DNA from: Rhynchopus sp. YZ270_cl-10 | Lineage: Eukaryota; Euglenozoa; Diplonemea; Diplonemida; Diplonemidae | Length of the DNA: 64,000 nt | Direction of reading: 5' to 3' | Assembly (NCBI GenBank): GCA_964035575.1 | Contig: OZ037871.1 | Location: 1,240,001 to 1,304,000 of the forward strand | Part shown: one piece after another, positions 21,218 to 33,374 of the stretch | How positions within the stretch are numbered: position 1 is the first letter of the stretch | Layout of the letters: every line of letters starts with the position of its first letter | Translations under genes and position numbers: made by a program | Notes under the pieces: generated by a model | Told to the model about the DNA's origin: nothing | The model's database searches: none | What the model saw: the letters and a program-made list of their open reading frames with translations, nothing else

Positions 21218-22403
21218 TTTTTTTTTTAATATTTTGCACCTTCTGTTGTCGGTCGCAGAGGTCATCGGGTGGATGGCGTCGTATGGGCCAGTCGGAGGTG
21301 TTTGCAGCAATACCTATTCACTATTGCAAAGAAAAGAAAAGAAAATATTGATTGATTGATAGATAATACAAAGATCTGACAAGATCTGACAAATGAAATG
21401 TATATTACAAAAAAATAGCCAACAAATTACCAATATTTTTGGTTCTCGATTTTTTTTGTTTCTCTCCCATTGAATATGGTCCAAAAAATGGCACCATTTT
21501 CTATTTCAAAAAAAAAACTAATTTTTTTTTGTTTATTTTCTGCTCCCTTTTGTTGTGATGGTGGTTTATGTCTGCAGAGACGTTGCTGTCATTACTTTTT
21601 TGTTTTGTTTTGTTTTTTAAACACTACCGCCCATATTCTAACGCACAGTAGGGAATACAAGCTTTTGTGTTCCCCTTCTTAGCTCAAGAAGTGTGGCCGC
21701 TCGATTTTCATCTCTTTTTTTTAATTTTGTTTTTTGTTTTTCTATTCCACCCGGTTACACACACAAACACCCGAGATGTGTCACGCTGTTCTCGTTGTAA
21801 GGGTGACTCGTCATTGTAGTAACACTGTGTACTGCCTTGGCTTGCGAGTGTAAGGGGAATATGGGGTCGCTCTGTGGATAAGCTTGAGTGTTGTTGTGCT
21901 GCATGAAGCACTCTTTTATTCATCTTGTTGAGTTGGTGATTTCCCGTATTTATCCTTTTCTTTCTACTCGAATTCTCCCGTCCGAAGCGAGAGGTGCGCA
22001 TTTTATTAACGTCTCGGATAGTTTTCGTCACTACTGCCCGTTGTCTTTAACGGTGCGGACCAACCCAGTCCACACCGTTGTTTTTTCCTTTGCATATTTC
22101 TTTCTCGAAGGGTGGCTTAAGCACAGTGCGGCTTCTGTTCATCCAAACACTCTTATTTTTATTTTCTTACCCTCAGATTTGAAAGATCCTAATGGTTTTT
22201 CGCAACAGAGGAACACAAAAAAAAGGAGGGAGGTATTTTGCACTTTCAACTTCTCTACCATGGCAACATAGGCAATTACGCCTTTTATTCGCTTTCATCC
22301 GGATGGCTGGCATCGTACAGTGGGTCAGTCGGAGGTGCCCACATTAATAACTTCACCTTTGTAAACACCGTTTCCATACAGAAAAAAGAACACCACAGAC
22401 ACT
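21218..22403. other. Intergenic region with Tail repeats
   Basis: Holds a diverged Tail-4 (21240-21330), a Tail-1-like copy near 22105-22150 (GGTGGCTTAAGC...GCTT...TTCATCC), a Tail-5-like stretch (22226-22262) and a good Tail-4 (22290-22370). The acceptor-like CCACAG at 22393-22398 is 5 nt before the ERH ATG. No other gene seen. Confidence 0.55.
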
Positions 22404-22884
22404 ATGGGACACACTATTATCATGTACCAACCGACGGACAGGTTAAATTCACGCACCTTCTCAGATTTCGAAACTTTCGTATGAAGAAAACATCCTTCTT
22501 TTTCCGCATCAAAACCCATCAAAACCACAGGCGCAAGCGATGAACGGGCTGTGCAGTATGTACGAGGTGCGGTTAAAAATTGAGTTCCCGAACTCGAGAC
22601 ACATTTCGTACGACATAGATGGTATAGCACACTACCCCCACCCCGTAGCTACACTACACTGCACAACCCTTCCCCGCACAGATCTGTTCAAATTCATTGA
22701 CTCCTTCGAAGATTTTTCCATTCTGCATTGCAACACCGAGAAGAAGGCGTACCAGGTATGTAACACCTTTTCAACCAAACGCGCTTTGCCTGAAATCCAC
22801 GAAACAAACCACCTTCCTCTACAGGCATACGGAACTGCGCAAATAAAGAACAAACTCTATACCCACCTGAAGTCGCAGCAATAG
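22404..22884 (+). CDS. ERH: ERH, enhancer of rudimentary homolog
   Basis: Four exons, 22404-22478, 22531-22621, 22682-22755 and 22825-22884, encode 99 aa. The product starts MGHTIIMYQPTDRLNSRTFS (human ERH: MSHTILLVQPTKRPEGRTYA) and continues MNGLCSMYEVRLK, SYDIDDLFKFID, KKAYQAYGTAQIKNKLY, matching ERH throughout; human ERH has 104 residues. ERH is a small dimeric nuclear cofactor in mRNA splicing, RNA decay and small-RNA pathways. Introns are only 52, 60 and 69 nt, all GTATR...CAG. The acceptor-like CAG ends 5 nt before the ATG, leaving an extremely short 5'UTR if trans-spliced. Confidence 0.95.
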
Positions 22885-24677
22885 TCGCACAAAAAGAAGA
22901 AGCGATTTAGACGCCAAAACAGCGAGGAGAGGTCTCCTGCTTGCTCTAGCCCGCGGTTCAGGCCGATGCACCAAAAAAAAAAAAATGCAACTTTCTCTCT
23001 GAAGGACGGCAATGCAGTCACAGCGTTGTGCAATTCCTGCAGGAAAACGTGACCGTTTCATTCTTAAGGGACCCAAACAAAGCACGGCTTTTTGGCCTGA
23101 TTTTGAGGGACTTTATCTCAATTTTTTTTAAAAGTCAAATTGCAATAAACGGATGAGGGAGCAGTCAATGCTAAGGGGTTTTTGTTAAATCCATTTTTTC
23201 AAGTTTTCTTTCTGTGCCTAATTTCGGGGGGGGGCCTGGCAGGAATTTCGGAGTAGGGCCCCCCTACCCAATACACCCTTTTTCCTTTTTCGGGCAGGTT
23301 TTTGCTCAGTACATTGGGCCTGGTTCTCAGCATTGATATTTGATGGGGTACGGGGGGGAAAGGGGCTCGGGGCATATCCCCGTTGGCCCGATGCTTTGTA
23401 GCCTTGCTATTGGCTTGGGGTATATGGGTATGGGGGGGTGGGGTGGGGCTGCAAAACGTCTGCTGAATGACGTCGTTGCTGTTGTTTTAATGTGGGAGAC
23501 CACAGTGGGGAGGTGTGAAATGCTCTGTGCTCTGCTCCTATACAGGGTAGGTCAAGTGTCATTGCATTATCGTATCATTCCCCCTTTCCCCCCAGTTTCC
23601 TTGGTTCAAAAAAAAGGGCTCAGGTTCACTGCACCAACTTTTTTCCTTCCAAGTTTTCTCTTTCAAACACTTTTCTTCAGCTAGCCCATGTTTTTTCCAG
23701 TCTAGCAACGTTTTTTTTTTTTTGGTTGGAACGTTGTGGAGAAAGGGGGGGAGCTTTGTGTATATTTTGTCTTGTTATACCCTGTGTGGACTAGCTAAAA
23801 AGGCACAAAAGGCACACAACCCTGTGGAAAAGGGTTGTGTGGTCTACACAATCACCTTTAAACCGCTTTCTTTGAGTGATCCTCTCACCTCTCCAGAAGG
23901 GTGGAAGCGTAAAAAGATTATTATTTTGTTGTGGTTAATGTCTGGGGTTTGGATAACCCGCGGGGAACCGAGTACCTGCACCCACCTATAAAATGGTGAG
24001 GTGTTTGCACTTTTCAACTTCTCTTTTTGTGCACTTTGTTTAGAGGTGGCACAGTGCGGCTTAGGTTCATCTTACAAACGTTTCCTTTTAGAGAGGCATT
24101 CATCTTTGAACAGATTTCTTTGACTAAGTATAGGGCTTAGGTTCATCTAAATTTTCTCTTTAAAGTTCTCCACAGACACAAACGGAGTATGAGCGTTGGG
24201 CTGGTTGGTCCTTTGTGCTGGATGCTGAAAAAATGACAAAAAGAACTAAAAATAATGAAAAACAGAACCAACCCAGTATTCCCCATTTTGTATTTTCAAG
24301 GTTTTTGCAGGATTGCTGTCTCGTCGGTACACTTTGCGTCATGCAGCATGATGGTACTGAGCATGCGCCGTTGTGCGCATGTTCCTTTGCTTGAGATTGC
24401 TGGGGCTGAGAGTGGACGATATCCCAACATTGTATCTCAAAACGTATTTTTTTGATTGCTCTGTTCGATCGCATACTTCACCCCGACCCTACATGGCAGC
24501 AGCATTCTTGAGGCCATCTTTGTACCCTTCCCTACCCATCGGCAAACCCCGCCCCCTCTATCACCCATCACCCATCACCAACAGGACATAGGACGGGTGG
24601 GTGCACCCTCCCCAGTCATTATTCACCTTTATCAATAAACCCTGTCATTCCCCCCCTAACCCCCAACCCCCAATAGA
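22885..24677. other. Intergenic region before the exchanger gene
   Basis: No gene recognised. It holds a GT-rich stretch (23340-23520), a hairpin with 10-bp arms at 23816-23842 (ACACAACCCT / AGGGTTGTGT), a Tail-5 copy (23997-24030) and two Tail-1-like copies (24043-24090, 24118-24165). Acceptor-like ACAG ends at 24584 and ATAG at 24676, one base before the ATG. Confidence 0.5.
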
Positions 24678-27600
24678 ATGTCTTTGCCGGTGGTGTTTAG
24701 TTCGGTGCTGGCTTCGACCACCAATGAAGATGTTTTTCTGACCTCGAGTTCGCATTCGCGGAATGTGACGTACAGTGTGGACGATGTGAACGACCCGATT
24801 CTGTTCTTCTTTCTGACGCTGCTGATGGGTGCTGCGGTGAAGCTGGTTTTGGTCAGAATGCCGCAGCACTGGCCGAAGCCACCGTACACGGTCATCCTCT
24901 TTGGAATAGGTCTTGCCTTGGGTGTGCTCTCGCAGGAGTCGAAGATTGGCACCCTGGGACACGCATCGAAGGGAATGGCCAGCATGGACCCGCATCTTGC
25001 GCTCTTTGCGTTCCTCCCGCCGTTGCTCTTCGAGAGTGCCATCGGGATGACCAGCCACGTCTTCTACAAGTGTTTCCCGCAGGCGCTGCTCCTCGCCGTC
25101 CCTGGAGTGATCATAGCAACGGCCCTGACCGGGGTGATCTGTAAATACGTCTTCTATTCGTACCATTGGCCGTGGTCGGTTTCGTTCATGTTTGGTGCCA
25201 TGGTGAGCGCGACGGACCCTGTCGCTGTGGTGTCGCTTCTGAGTGAGCTCAGTGCGGCCAAGCCGTTGTCGACCGTTATTGAAGCAGAGTCGTTGATGAA
25301 TGACGGCAGTGCGTTTGTTGTGTTTCTTGTGTTTCTCGACTATGCGACGGGAAACCATCTGACCGGTGGGGAGGTGGTGGAGACAGCCTTCCGCATGGCT
25401 GTGGGGGGTCCTGCTCTGGGTCTTGCCTTTGGTATTGGGTTCGACAACCTGCTTTTCCGCTTCTGCGTGAACGATCCGATCATTGAGATTGCGTTGACCA
25501 TCTCCGCACCGTACCTTGCCTTTTGGACAGCAGAGACGACCTCGTTCAAGACCTCCGGAGTGCTCACAGTGGTGACCCTGGGTGTCTACCTGGGGGGCTT
25601 TGGTAAGCGGAACATCTCTCCCGAGATCCATGAGTACATGCATCACGTGTGGGCGTTCCTTGCATACGCGGCCAACACAGTGCTGTTCGTGCTCAGTGGT
25701 GCCTTTACGTACAGTTTGGTGTCGGACGATACCATCAAGATCGGAGACTGGGGGTTCCTCGCGTTGCTCTATCTGATTGTGCATTTGACAAGAGGGCTGA
25801 CGATTGCAATGTTGTGGCCCGCCCTGTCACGTTTGGGGTATGGGATGTCGCTGCCCCGTGGTATTATTCTGTGGTACGGCGGGCTGCGTGGTGCGGTGGG
25901 GCTCATTCTGGCGCTGCTGGTGAGCCACGAGGAGTCGATCCCGTCGGAGGACCGGATCCGTGTCCAGTTCCTGACAGCAGGGCTGGTTGCGTCGACGATA
26001 GGCATCAACGGCACCACGGCAGGGTTTCTATACAAACAACTCGGCCTTGCCGAGTCAACCAAGGGACACAAAACGACGCTCAAGCTGTCCATCGATTATG
26101 TGGAGACGACGTCGGACAAACTCGCGAACCGCTTCAAAAGCTTCGACTTCTGGGGAAACCTCGTGCAAAAGGACATCGGCAAGGAGTACGAACAGCTCAG
26201 CACCTACCGTCCGCATCGTGTCAAGCTTGACGGACGCCCGCCAATCGAGTACTGTACGTCTGTCGAGCAGATGAAGCACCTTGTTGTGGAGTGGTACACT
26301 TCGAAGAACGACAACGCAGGACGGCGTGTGTCACGTGTCTCGCATGTGTCACGTGTCTCGCCACTTGTATTTGATGCAGAGTTCCGCCACAGCCCCGCCG
26401 CAGCAGGACGCTGGCCACCACCCATCATGAAGAACCTGAAGGAAAGCGAGCAGCCACGCGACGTCACCCTGCGCTTCACCATGAACTCCGACAACCTCGA
26501 AGTTGCCAAGGTCATTTCCGCGCAGAAGATCGACACCCAAGCACACAACGTTTATGGGAAGAAGGGACGCCTTGTGCGCCGCAAGTTTGCTTGGTACCCT
26601 GACTTCAGCCACATCCTTTCGAAACACAAGCCTTCTTGCCTGCAGAAGCTTGTGGCTGATGTGCGCGACCACCAGGACGACCGTCCGCTTCTGCACGACG
26701 TGCGTGAGGACCTGCGTCGCATCATCATTGTGTCTGTGACACAGCGCTATGAGGAGTGGCGTGAGAAGCGCATCCTGCATCAGGAGGTGCACGGCATCCT
26801 GGAGGAGGCCACGCTCTTTGTCGAGGACGAGGACCACCTGTGGGTGTCGTCCAAGGACAACGTCTTCCGCGGACGCTACGACCTCAACGCAGAGTTCGAG
26901 CGTGTCCTCGATGCTGTCGGCATCTGCGAAGGCGGTGCCCTCGCCATCGCACTCCGCGACCCAAGCAACTGCCCTGACCACGATTGCGTCATCCCCGACT
27001 CAGAACGTTACTGGCAGTCGCGCCAAGACCTCGGCGGAAAGTGCGTGAAGGCGCTGAAGAACTGCATGAACTGCTGCTTCAGCACAGAGACCTTCACAAA
27101 CGCATACCTGCACAGAAAGCTGCGTCTCGCTGTGCATTCCTTAATGTTCTTCAAGGCAGCGCACGAAGCCGCCTGGAATGAGATTCTCCACATGTGGGGT
27201 GCGCTTCTGCGCGACGGACACGACGAAGACGCAGAGAACAACATGAAGGAAGAGGAGGAGGATCTGCACGCCTGCTACGAACGCTGCGATGTGTACATCA
27301 ACAACCTGACGCACAACCTGCCTGGTATGAAGGGTGTCATCTCCGTGTGCCACGAGGACTTCATCCACAAGCTCATGGTCGTCCAGATGACAGAGTCCAC
27401 ACACCACTGCCGCACCCAAGGTCTTCTCACAGACGGTGACTCCGTCAAAATGGACTCCGCCATCCGTGCCAAGCTGAAGCCCTTCCTCGCAAACCAGATC
27501 ATAGGGTCGCCCGCACGACGCATCAAAGAGTTGGTTGAGAAGGCACGCCAAGAGCAGAGCACAGATGCACTCAAACTGCCCGACTGGGAAAAGCTGGAGC

Positions 27601-30559
27601 ACCTCATGCAGGAGGCCAGCCACGTTCCGATCATTAACAAGAAGAGCTTCTGGGAGATCAAGTTTGTGAGTCGTTTGCAGCAGCTGGCGACGCGCGACAA
27701 GATCATCAACGGGCATCACAAGGAGGAAGCGATCCACTTTGTGCGTATTGATGGAAAGTCACGGTCGAACTCTTTCAGGGACGAGGCGTCGAACAGCCCA
27801 TTCCATGCACTGTCTTTGTCGAAGAGTCGTACATTGCACTTGAGCACATACTCTTGCGATGAGGACGGGCTTGACGAGTTCATGGTGGGCGACCCTTGCT
27901 GCATTGACTCGCGCTTCATCCAGCGTTACAAGAAGCTGCAGGAGAGCGAGCGTGAGCTGTACAACCTGGTGTGCGCGTACACGGAGGACCTGACGCCGCA
28001 CATTGTGTGCGACCTGATGCGTGCCGAGCGCCAGGGTGTCAACCGCAAGGGGTGGGTGAGAGGCATCCGCAAGAGCGGCAAGACGGAGCTGCTCATTGAG
28101 TGCAACCTTGTGCCCGAGGAGAAGCAGTTCACGTGGTACCCCGCACGCATGCTCACACGCTGCCCAGGTCTCTTCTACGAGGATATCATGCAGAAGTCGA
28201 ACCCTGTTGCGAAGAGCCGTCTGCAGTGGGCAATCCGGCAGGTGTGGTTCCGCACCACCGTGGACAGGATGCGGCAGCAGCTGGCGTTCCGCTTCCCGCA
28301 CTTCATTGAGAAGCATTGGATGAAGGCGAAGCAGATCCACAACGAGTATGTGGGCACGCCGTGGCCGTGGTGGGGGAGCATTGTGACGAAGGAGACCGTG
28401 TGCTACACGCTTACCCGCACCGAGGCGGACGAGCCTAACTTTGCACGGGAGAGATTTGGTGTGCTCATCCGCGGCAAGTACAGAACATACTGCGAGCCGC
28501 AGGGCTTCCTGCACCGCCTCTCTGTGCGCGACATGGCCAGCCAGCAGGTCTACGAGCTCCCCGAGGACCAGATCCGCGACCCGCATGAGCTCGTCCTCGA
28601 GAGCCACTACGGCGCATACTCGCTCCTCCCGTCCTCCTCGCACGTCCCCTTCATCGTCGGCGGCACGGAGTACCCCACCACAGACCACTACTACCAATCC
28701 TCGAAGTACCCCGACCTCCACGACGGCCACAGAGAAGAGCGCCTTGAGTACCGTCGTAAGATCATTGAGGCCAGGTCCGCGCTCGTCGCAACCCAGCTGG
28801 GCCAGGACCGCAATGGCCCGGCCATCGTGCAGAACTGGGACACGATCCGCGACAACGTTATGATGCAGGGCATCCGTGCGAAGTTCAACCTGCAGCACGG
28901 TATGAAGCAGCACCACAGGCAGCTGCTGGAGACGAAGAAGTCGCTGCTCATCTGCGTCGACAAGAACGACGTTATGTTTGACCGTCATTGGTCTGTCATC
29001 ACACGCGAGGACGGCACGTACGAGGGAGGCAACGCGTACGGAAAGCTTCTCATGCTCATGCGTGAGGAGATCCACCACACGCTGTACGCAGAGCCGGCAG
29101 TGGCTGCGGTGCTGTGTGTCATCCTCGCGCACTGCTGCAGCAGGCCCGAGACAGACTACCGTGTTGGCGAGCACGTCAGGGTCAAGCAGAAGGACACAGA
29201 CGAGTGGGTCCAAGGTATCGTCGAGAACGTCAGCCACATCAACGGCACTGTCACCGTCCTCGGAGAAGGCCACCCAGAGCCGACCGTCTGGAACTACGTG
29301 CAGCCCTACATCCAGGTCTCCGTTTTCTGCTCGAACCCTGCATGCCAGGCGTTCAACCAGGGCATTGCGACAACAGAGGATGAGTGCAAGGCATGCGGTG
29401 ACTTCATCCAGTACCCCGCCGTAACCCACTTCTTCGGCTACAAGTACAAGCAGCTTGCAACAGGAGCGCCAGTCCCACCGGGCACAATCACTGATGCAGG
29501 TATCAACTACAACTCCGTGGACCACTACTATCAGGCACACAAGTTCCCGCCAAGTGAGCTCCGCGACAGAATCGTGGACGCACCCACTTCCGGCGGTGCG
29601 CTCGCGCTTGGTCAGGCACGCAACTGCGACCCGCCCATGCGCTCGGACTGGGACTCCGAGGTCGACCCGAACCAGATCCCGCACATTTACAGAAGGGTGG
29701 TCCTCTCCGTGGCTGATGCTGTTCAGGTATGCACGACGAAACACACCACTACGCAACAACACAACACAACAACACAGGTCCGCACCCTCATCATGGTGGA
29801 AGCCCTGCGCAAGAAGTTCTGCATCCGCGACGCGATCCACGAGCACCACCGTGTCCTGCGGCAGACGGGCAGCACATACCTGCTCCTTGACGACCGAGAG
29901 GCATGTCATTTCGATTTGAGGCTTCCCTCCCCCCCTTTTCTTAACAGCCACAAACCACCCCCAAACATTACATACCACAATAGCCCGCCTTAAGCCTTTA
30001 GGTGACGAAGCCCCTCTCACATTACATCTTCCAACCTTTCTTTGCACCATTTTTTTCACACCACGTTTAAAATTCTCTCAACACCCACCACCACCACCAC
30101 CCCCCTCCACAGGACAACATGTCCGCCGTCTTCTGGGGCACCGGCCCAACGAACACTGGTCTGAATATGTACGGTCTGCTGCTTATGGCTGCGAGAGACG
30201 AGCTGGATGAGGTATGATTTATAGCACACACCCCACCACACACCCCACCACACCCCAACGGCACCCCTTCACAGCAATTTTGCATGCTCCACGTCATGGT
30301 GCTTGCGGGCATCACTGGGTCTGTTGCCTGTGCAGGCGCAGCAGGGCATCAGGTGTCCGAGATGCCTGTCTTTGCGACACCGAAGAACAATCTCATAGTA
30401 GAGCCCACAGACATCCCAGCAGAGTTGGAGCTAGACGCAGCCATTCTCGAGGCAGAAGACATGACCGGCACCGGAGATGACAAGACTGACGCTGAAAAGA
30501 CCGAAGCAATAGAAGACGAAAGGGATGACTCTCCCCGCGAGGATCCCGTTGATGAATAG
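24678..30559 (+). CDS. Na+/H+ exchanger fused to two NADAR domains
   Basis: Exons 24678-29726, 29778-29900, 30113-30211 and 30275-30559 encode about 1851 aa. Residues 30-460 are a CPA1 Na+/H+ exchanger with FLPPLLFESA, SATDPVAVVSLL, ESLMNDGSA and GGLRGAVGLILAL. Residues 470-1300 are a long cytosolic region I do not recognise. Two NADAR-like domains follow: about 1309-1465 (TEYPTTDHYYQSSKYP ... GGNAYGKLLMLMREE) and about 1584-1757 (NSVDHYYQAHKFPP ... VFWGTGPTNTGLNMYGLLL). Between them lie an SH3/Tudor-like stretch and a zinc-ribbon-like CSNPAC...CKACGD. The tail is acidic. Introns are 51 (in frame), 212 and 63 nt; the second begins GCATGT (GC-AG). NADAR proteins act on NAD/ADP-ribose-linked or riboflavin-pathway N-glycosides. 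Confidence 0.88.
29901..30112 (+). other. GC-AG intron with Tail-like insert
   Basis: Joining GAC CGA GAG (ending 29900) to GAC AAC ATG (from 30113) restores the NADAR reading frame and its VFWG...N motif. The donor is GAG|GCATGT, not GT, and the acceptor CTCCACAG. Inside, near 30000-30050, a GGTGACGAAGC...ACATCTTCCAACCTTTC stretch resembles a decayed Tail-1 repeat. Confidence 0.75.
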
Positions 30560-32190
30560 AGCGATGGTGGAGGAGAGAGAGAAGGGGTGTGAGGAAAATT
30601 ACGAGATGTATCCCGCTTTTTTAGTTTTGTCCAATTTTTCTCAGGTAAGTTTTGAAAGCCCCCCCCGGTACAGCCGGTCATGTACCAAAGGTACAGGGCT
30701 TTGTATTTCAAAACTCTGTGTTCTTTTACATCTTCTGTTGTTGGTCGCAGGGTACTGCTCTGCTTTCATTCAGTTGTGTGTCAGTAGGAGGTGCCTGCAT
30801 TAATAACTAATAACGTTCTTTGTAGTTGATAGGTATGCGTGTAGGAGGTATTTACCTTTTCACGTCCTCTCTTTTTAACCCTTTTGGCATCTTCACATTA
30901 TTTTTTTGCAATAATAAAAGATGGGTGTATCTGTTTTGAACATCTTTCTGTCCATTCTCTTATTTGTTTTGAAAGTATCCTCGACGTCGTGATTTTTAAA
31001 AGATAAGCAGTGGCGATTGAGGCTTACTTTTTTTCTCCCTTTCAAAAAGAAATAGCGTTTATCAAAAATATCATTTTTCTGTGATCTTCCCCCCCCCCTT
31101 TTTTTTTTCCAGATGTAAACCACGAAATGGAAGTAGGACTGCAAAAGGTTGGGGTCCTCCCCGATACACCACAGTCATGATAGTGTACGAAGGTACACTG
31201 TCACGAGAGGGCTGTTGTATTTCAAGACAAAATTATTTTTTTTTGAATAGAAGACCAGGTGCCCTGCTTGATGAACGGTGAGGCGTTTGCACTTTCAACT
31301 TCTCTTTTTTATAGAAAACTAATAATGAAGCGGGTTGGGTTTAGTTGTAGTTGCATTTTGTCCTACCCCAGGATTATTCGAATCGAGGTAATCGACAAAA
31401 TGTTGTAGCACGGCGAAAACTAACTACCAATGGGGAAAGGGAGTGCGTAAGGTGATTCTTCAAAGCCGTCTTGGTGTGGCTGAATGGGGGGGTGCACAAC
31501 GCACGCAAAGAAGTGCGAATCACCCCCCGTCAGCCACAGCACAGGCTGTCTTTTTTCTCCTATTTTTTTTTTCTTTTCTCCAAAAAAAAATTCTCATTTC
31601 TCTTTCTGCGCTTTGTTTGCTTAAGCAACATTGTGCCTCTTTTAGGTGCTCGATTAGGTGACCAAAGTTTGGGTTCATCTAACTTTTTTTGGTGTGGCTG
31701 AAAGGGGGTGCTATTTTCTGCTACTTTCTGCTACTTTCTGCTATTTTCTGCTATTCTGGGCATGTGGATTTTTTGGTGCGGCTGGAGGAGGTGCTATTTT
31801 GTGCTACTTTCTGCTATTTTCTGCTATTTTGGGGTCGTCAGCCACACCATTTTTGTTGTTTTTTTTTTCATTAGCTGTAGGTGCTGCTTTTTGGCCTCGA
31901 TTTATTTTTCTTCTATTTTCTTTTCTCATAAATGCCTTGCTCTCTTCGGACGTCTATTCTGCCGAGCTGCGCAAACATAAAAAAATATAAAATAAAAAAT
32001 ATGGTTGACTTGTCCTGTATGTCATCAATGCCATCATACGAGGGCAGCTACTAGTCTATAACCAGGGTTACCGCTAACCCAGGGTAGTGCCTTAGCGATT
32101 ACCCTGTCTAGCCAAAAAAAGAATCCCCGATCCAAAATGGAGCTCATACGGCAAAAAAAAAAAAATTGCGAGGTGTCTGCACATTATCAA
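30560..32190. other. Gene-poor region with dispersed tails
   Basis: No gene recognised. It contains Tail-2 copies (30660-30715, 31108-31240), a diverged Tail-4 (30734-30815), a Tail-5 (31272-31315), foldback elements S1 and S2 (31470-31545, 31688-31852) and a Tail-1-like stretch near 31652-31690. Confidence 0.55.
31688..31852. mobile_element. Foldback element S2 (165 bp), with S1 at 31470-31545
   Basis: S2 begins TGGTGTGGCTGA and ends with its reverse complement TCAGCCACACCA; between are 11-bp-like repeats of TTTCTGCTAC/TTTCTGCTAT. The shorter S1 begins GGTGTGGCTGAATGGGGGG and ends with a matching inverted end. They look like two miniature elements of one family. No target duplication is clear. 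Confidence 0.6.
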
Positions 32191-32193
32191 TTA

Positions 32194-33374
32194 GGGTAGC
32201 ACAATTAAAAATATTGTTTAGTGTCCTGCGCGCGAACAGATTTTTGGAAATCCAAAAAAAAAAAATAATTGGGACACAACTACAAAAAAAATAATTTTTA
32301 TGGTTGGTAGGTTGAAGTCAGGACGGACGAAGTCTCGGAGGGCCCTAAGGGGGAAGGTAGGTAGGGCACTTCTGTCTGGGAAAAAGTGACCAGAAAAAAA
32401 AATGTTGGGGTCCCGTGCTCCCAAATGTGCGAAATAAGCAAGAAATAAGCATTTTTGCGCACACGTGTATAAAAAAAAATCCGCCTCCGGCGGGGTTCGT
32501 TTTCGAGATTTTTCAGAGATCTCACGTTATGAAGATTTCCTTAAGAAACCATTGAATTTCATATTTCAGAATAATAGTACCTTAGAGTGTTTTTGGACAC
32601 ACATGTGACCCCACCGTGGAGAGCAATCGGCTCGTGCAATCAAAAGAAAGTGGAGAAAAGGTACAAGAATAAAAAAAGTTGGGTACCGTGCGCCTGCGGC
32701 GCTGCCTGTTCCCTACCAGTTTCTACAGGCAAACACTTGCCCCCTTTACCTTACACTGACGGGTTTTGACCAAAACCAAGAACTTGTCCATTTCGGCAAA
32801 TTGACCCCACCACACAACGGACAGATTCCGAAAATGCAAATGCCGGTGTTTTCGCGCATTTTCATGTTTCAAGACGTCAGGATCAGGGAGAGAAAATCTG
32901 GTTGTGGGATTTACCTTGGCCCTCTTTACCCACATGGATTTTGACCAAAACCAAGAATTTGGCCATTTCGGCAAAGTGACCCCACCACAGTGCGGGCGGA
33001 TTCCGGAAATCCCAATCGCGGTATGTTTTCGGGCTGAAAACCCACTGTTTTTTCAGGGGAAAAAATTGCTTCCAAATCTCGGAATTTTCCGAATTTTCCT
33101 GAAAATGACCCTTGTTTAAGAGTATGGGTTCATATTTTGCGAAAATTTAAGTCACTAAAATTTTGTCCATTTTTCCGTATTCACCCCACCACAAGCCGGG
33201 ATTGGCTCAGAAATGCAACAAAACGCCCCAGAGTTAGGAAATAGCCTGAAAAGAGGGCAAAATAGGTGAGGGAAAAATTATTTTTTTTTGACTAGTTATT
33301 TTTTTTTTGCGTGCGTGCGAACAGATTTTTGGGGAGCGGTGGGACACTAAACAAGGTTTTTAATTGTGCTACCC
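32194..33374. mobile_element. Element P: 1.18-kb Harbinger-like non-autonomous transposon
   Basis: Inverted ends of about 34 bp begin GGGTAGCACAATTAAAAA at both ends, each followed by TTGTTTAGTGTCC. The flanks are TTA on both sides (32191-32193, 33375-33377), the target duplication typical of PIF/Harbinger. Inside, a unit of roughly 175 bp with TTTTGACCAAAACCAAGAA and CATTTCGGCAAA recurs near 32765 and 32938 and in diverged form near 33160; an inverted copy lies at 42938-43015 inside element C. No transposase gene. Confidence 0.82.

Noticed and set aside
27759-30059. 766-residue antisense open frame opposite the exchanger gene, and similar antisense frames at 14707-15639, 18189-19217 and 49203-50663
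   Set aside because: High GC third positions of the real sense genes suppress antisense stops; the products show no motifs.
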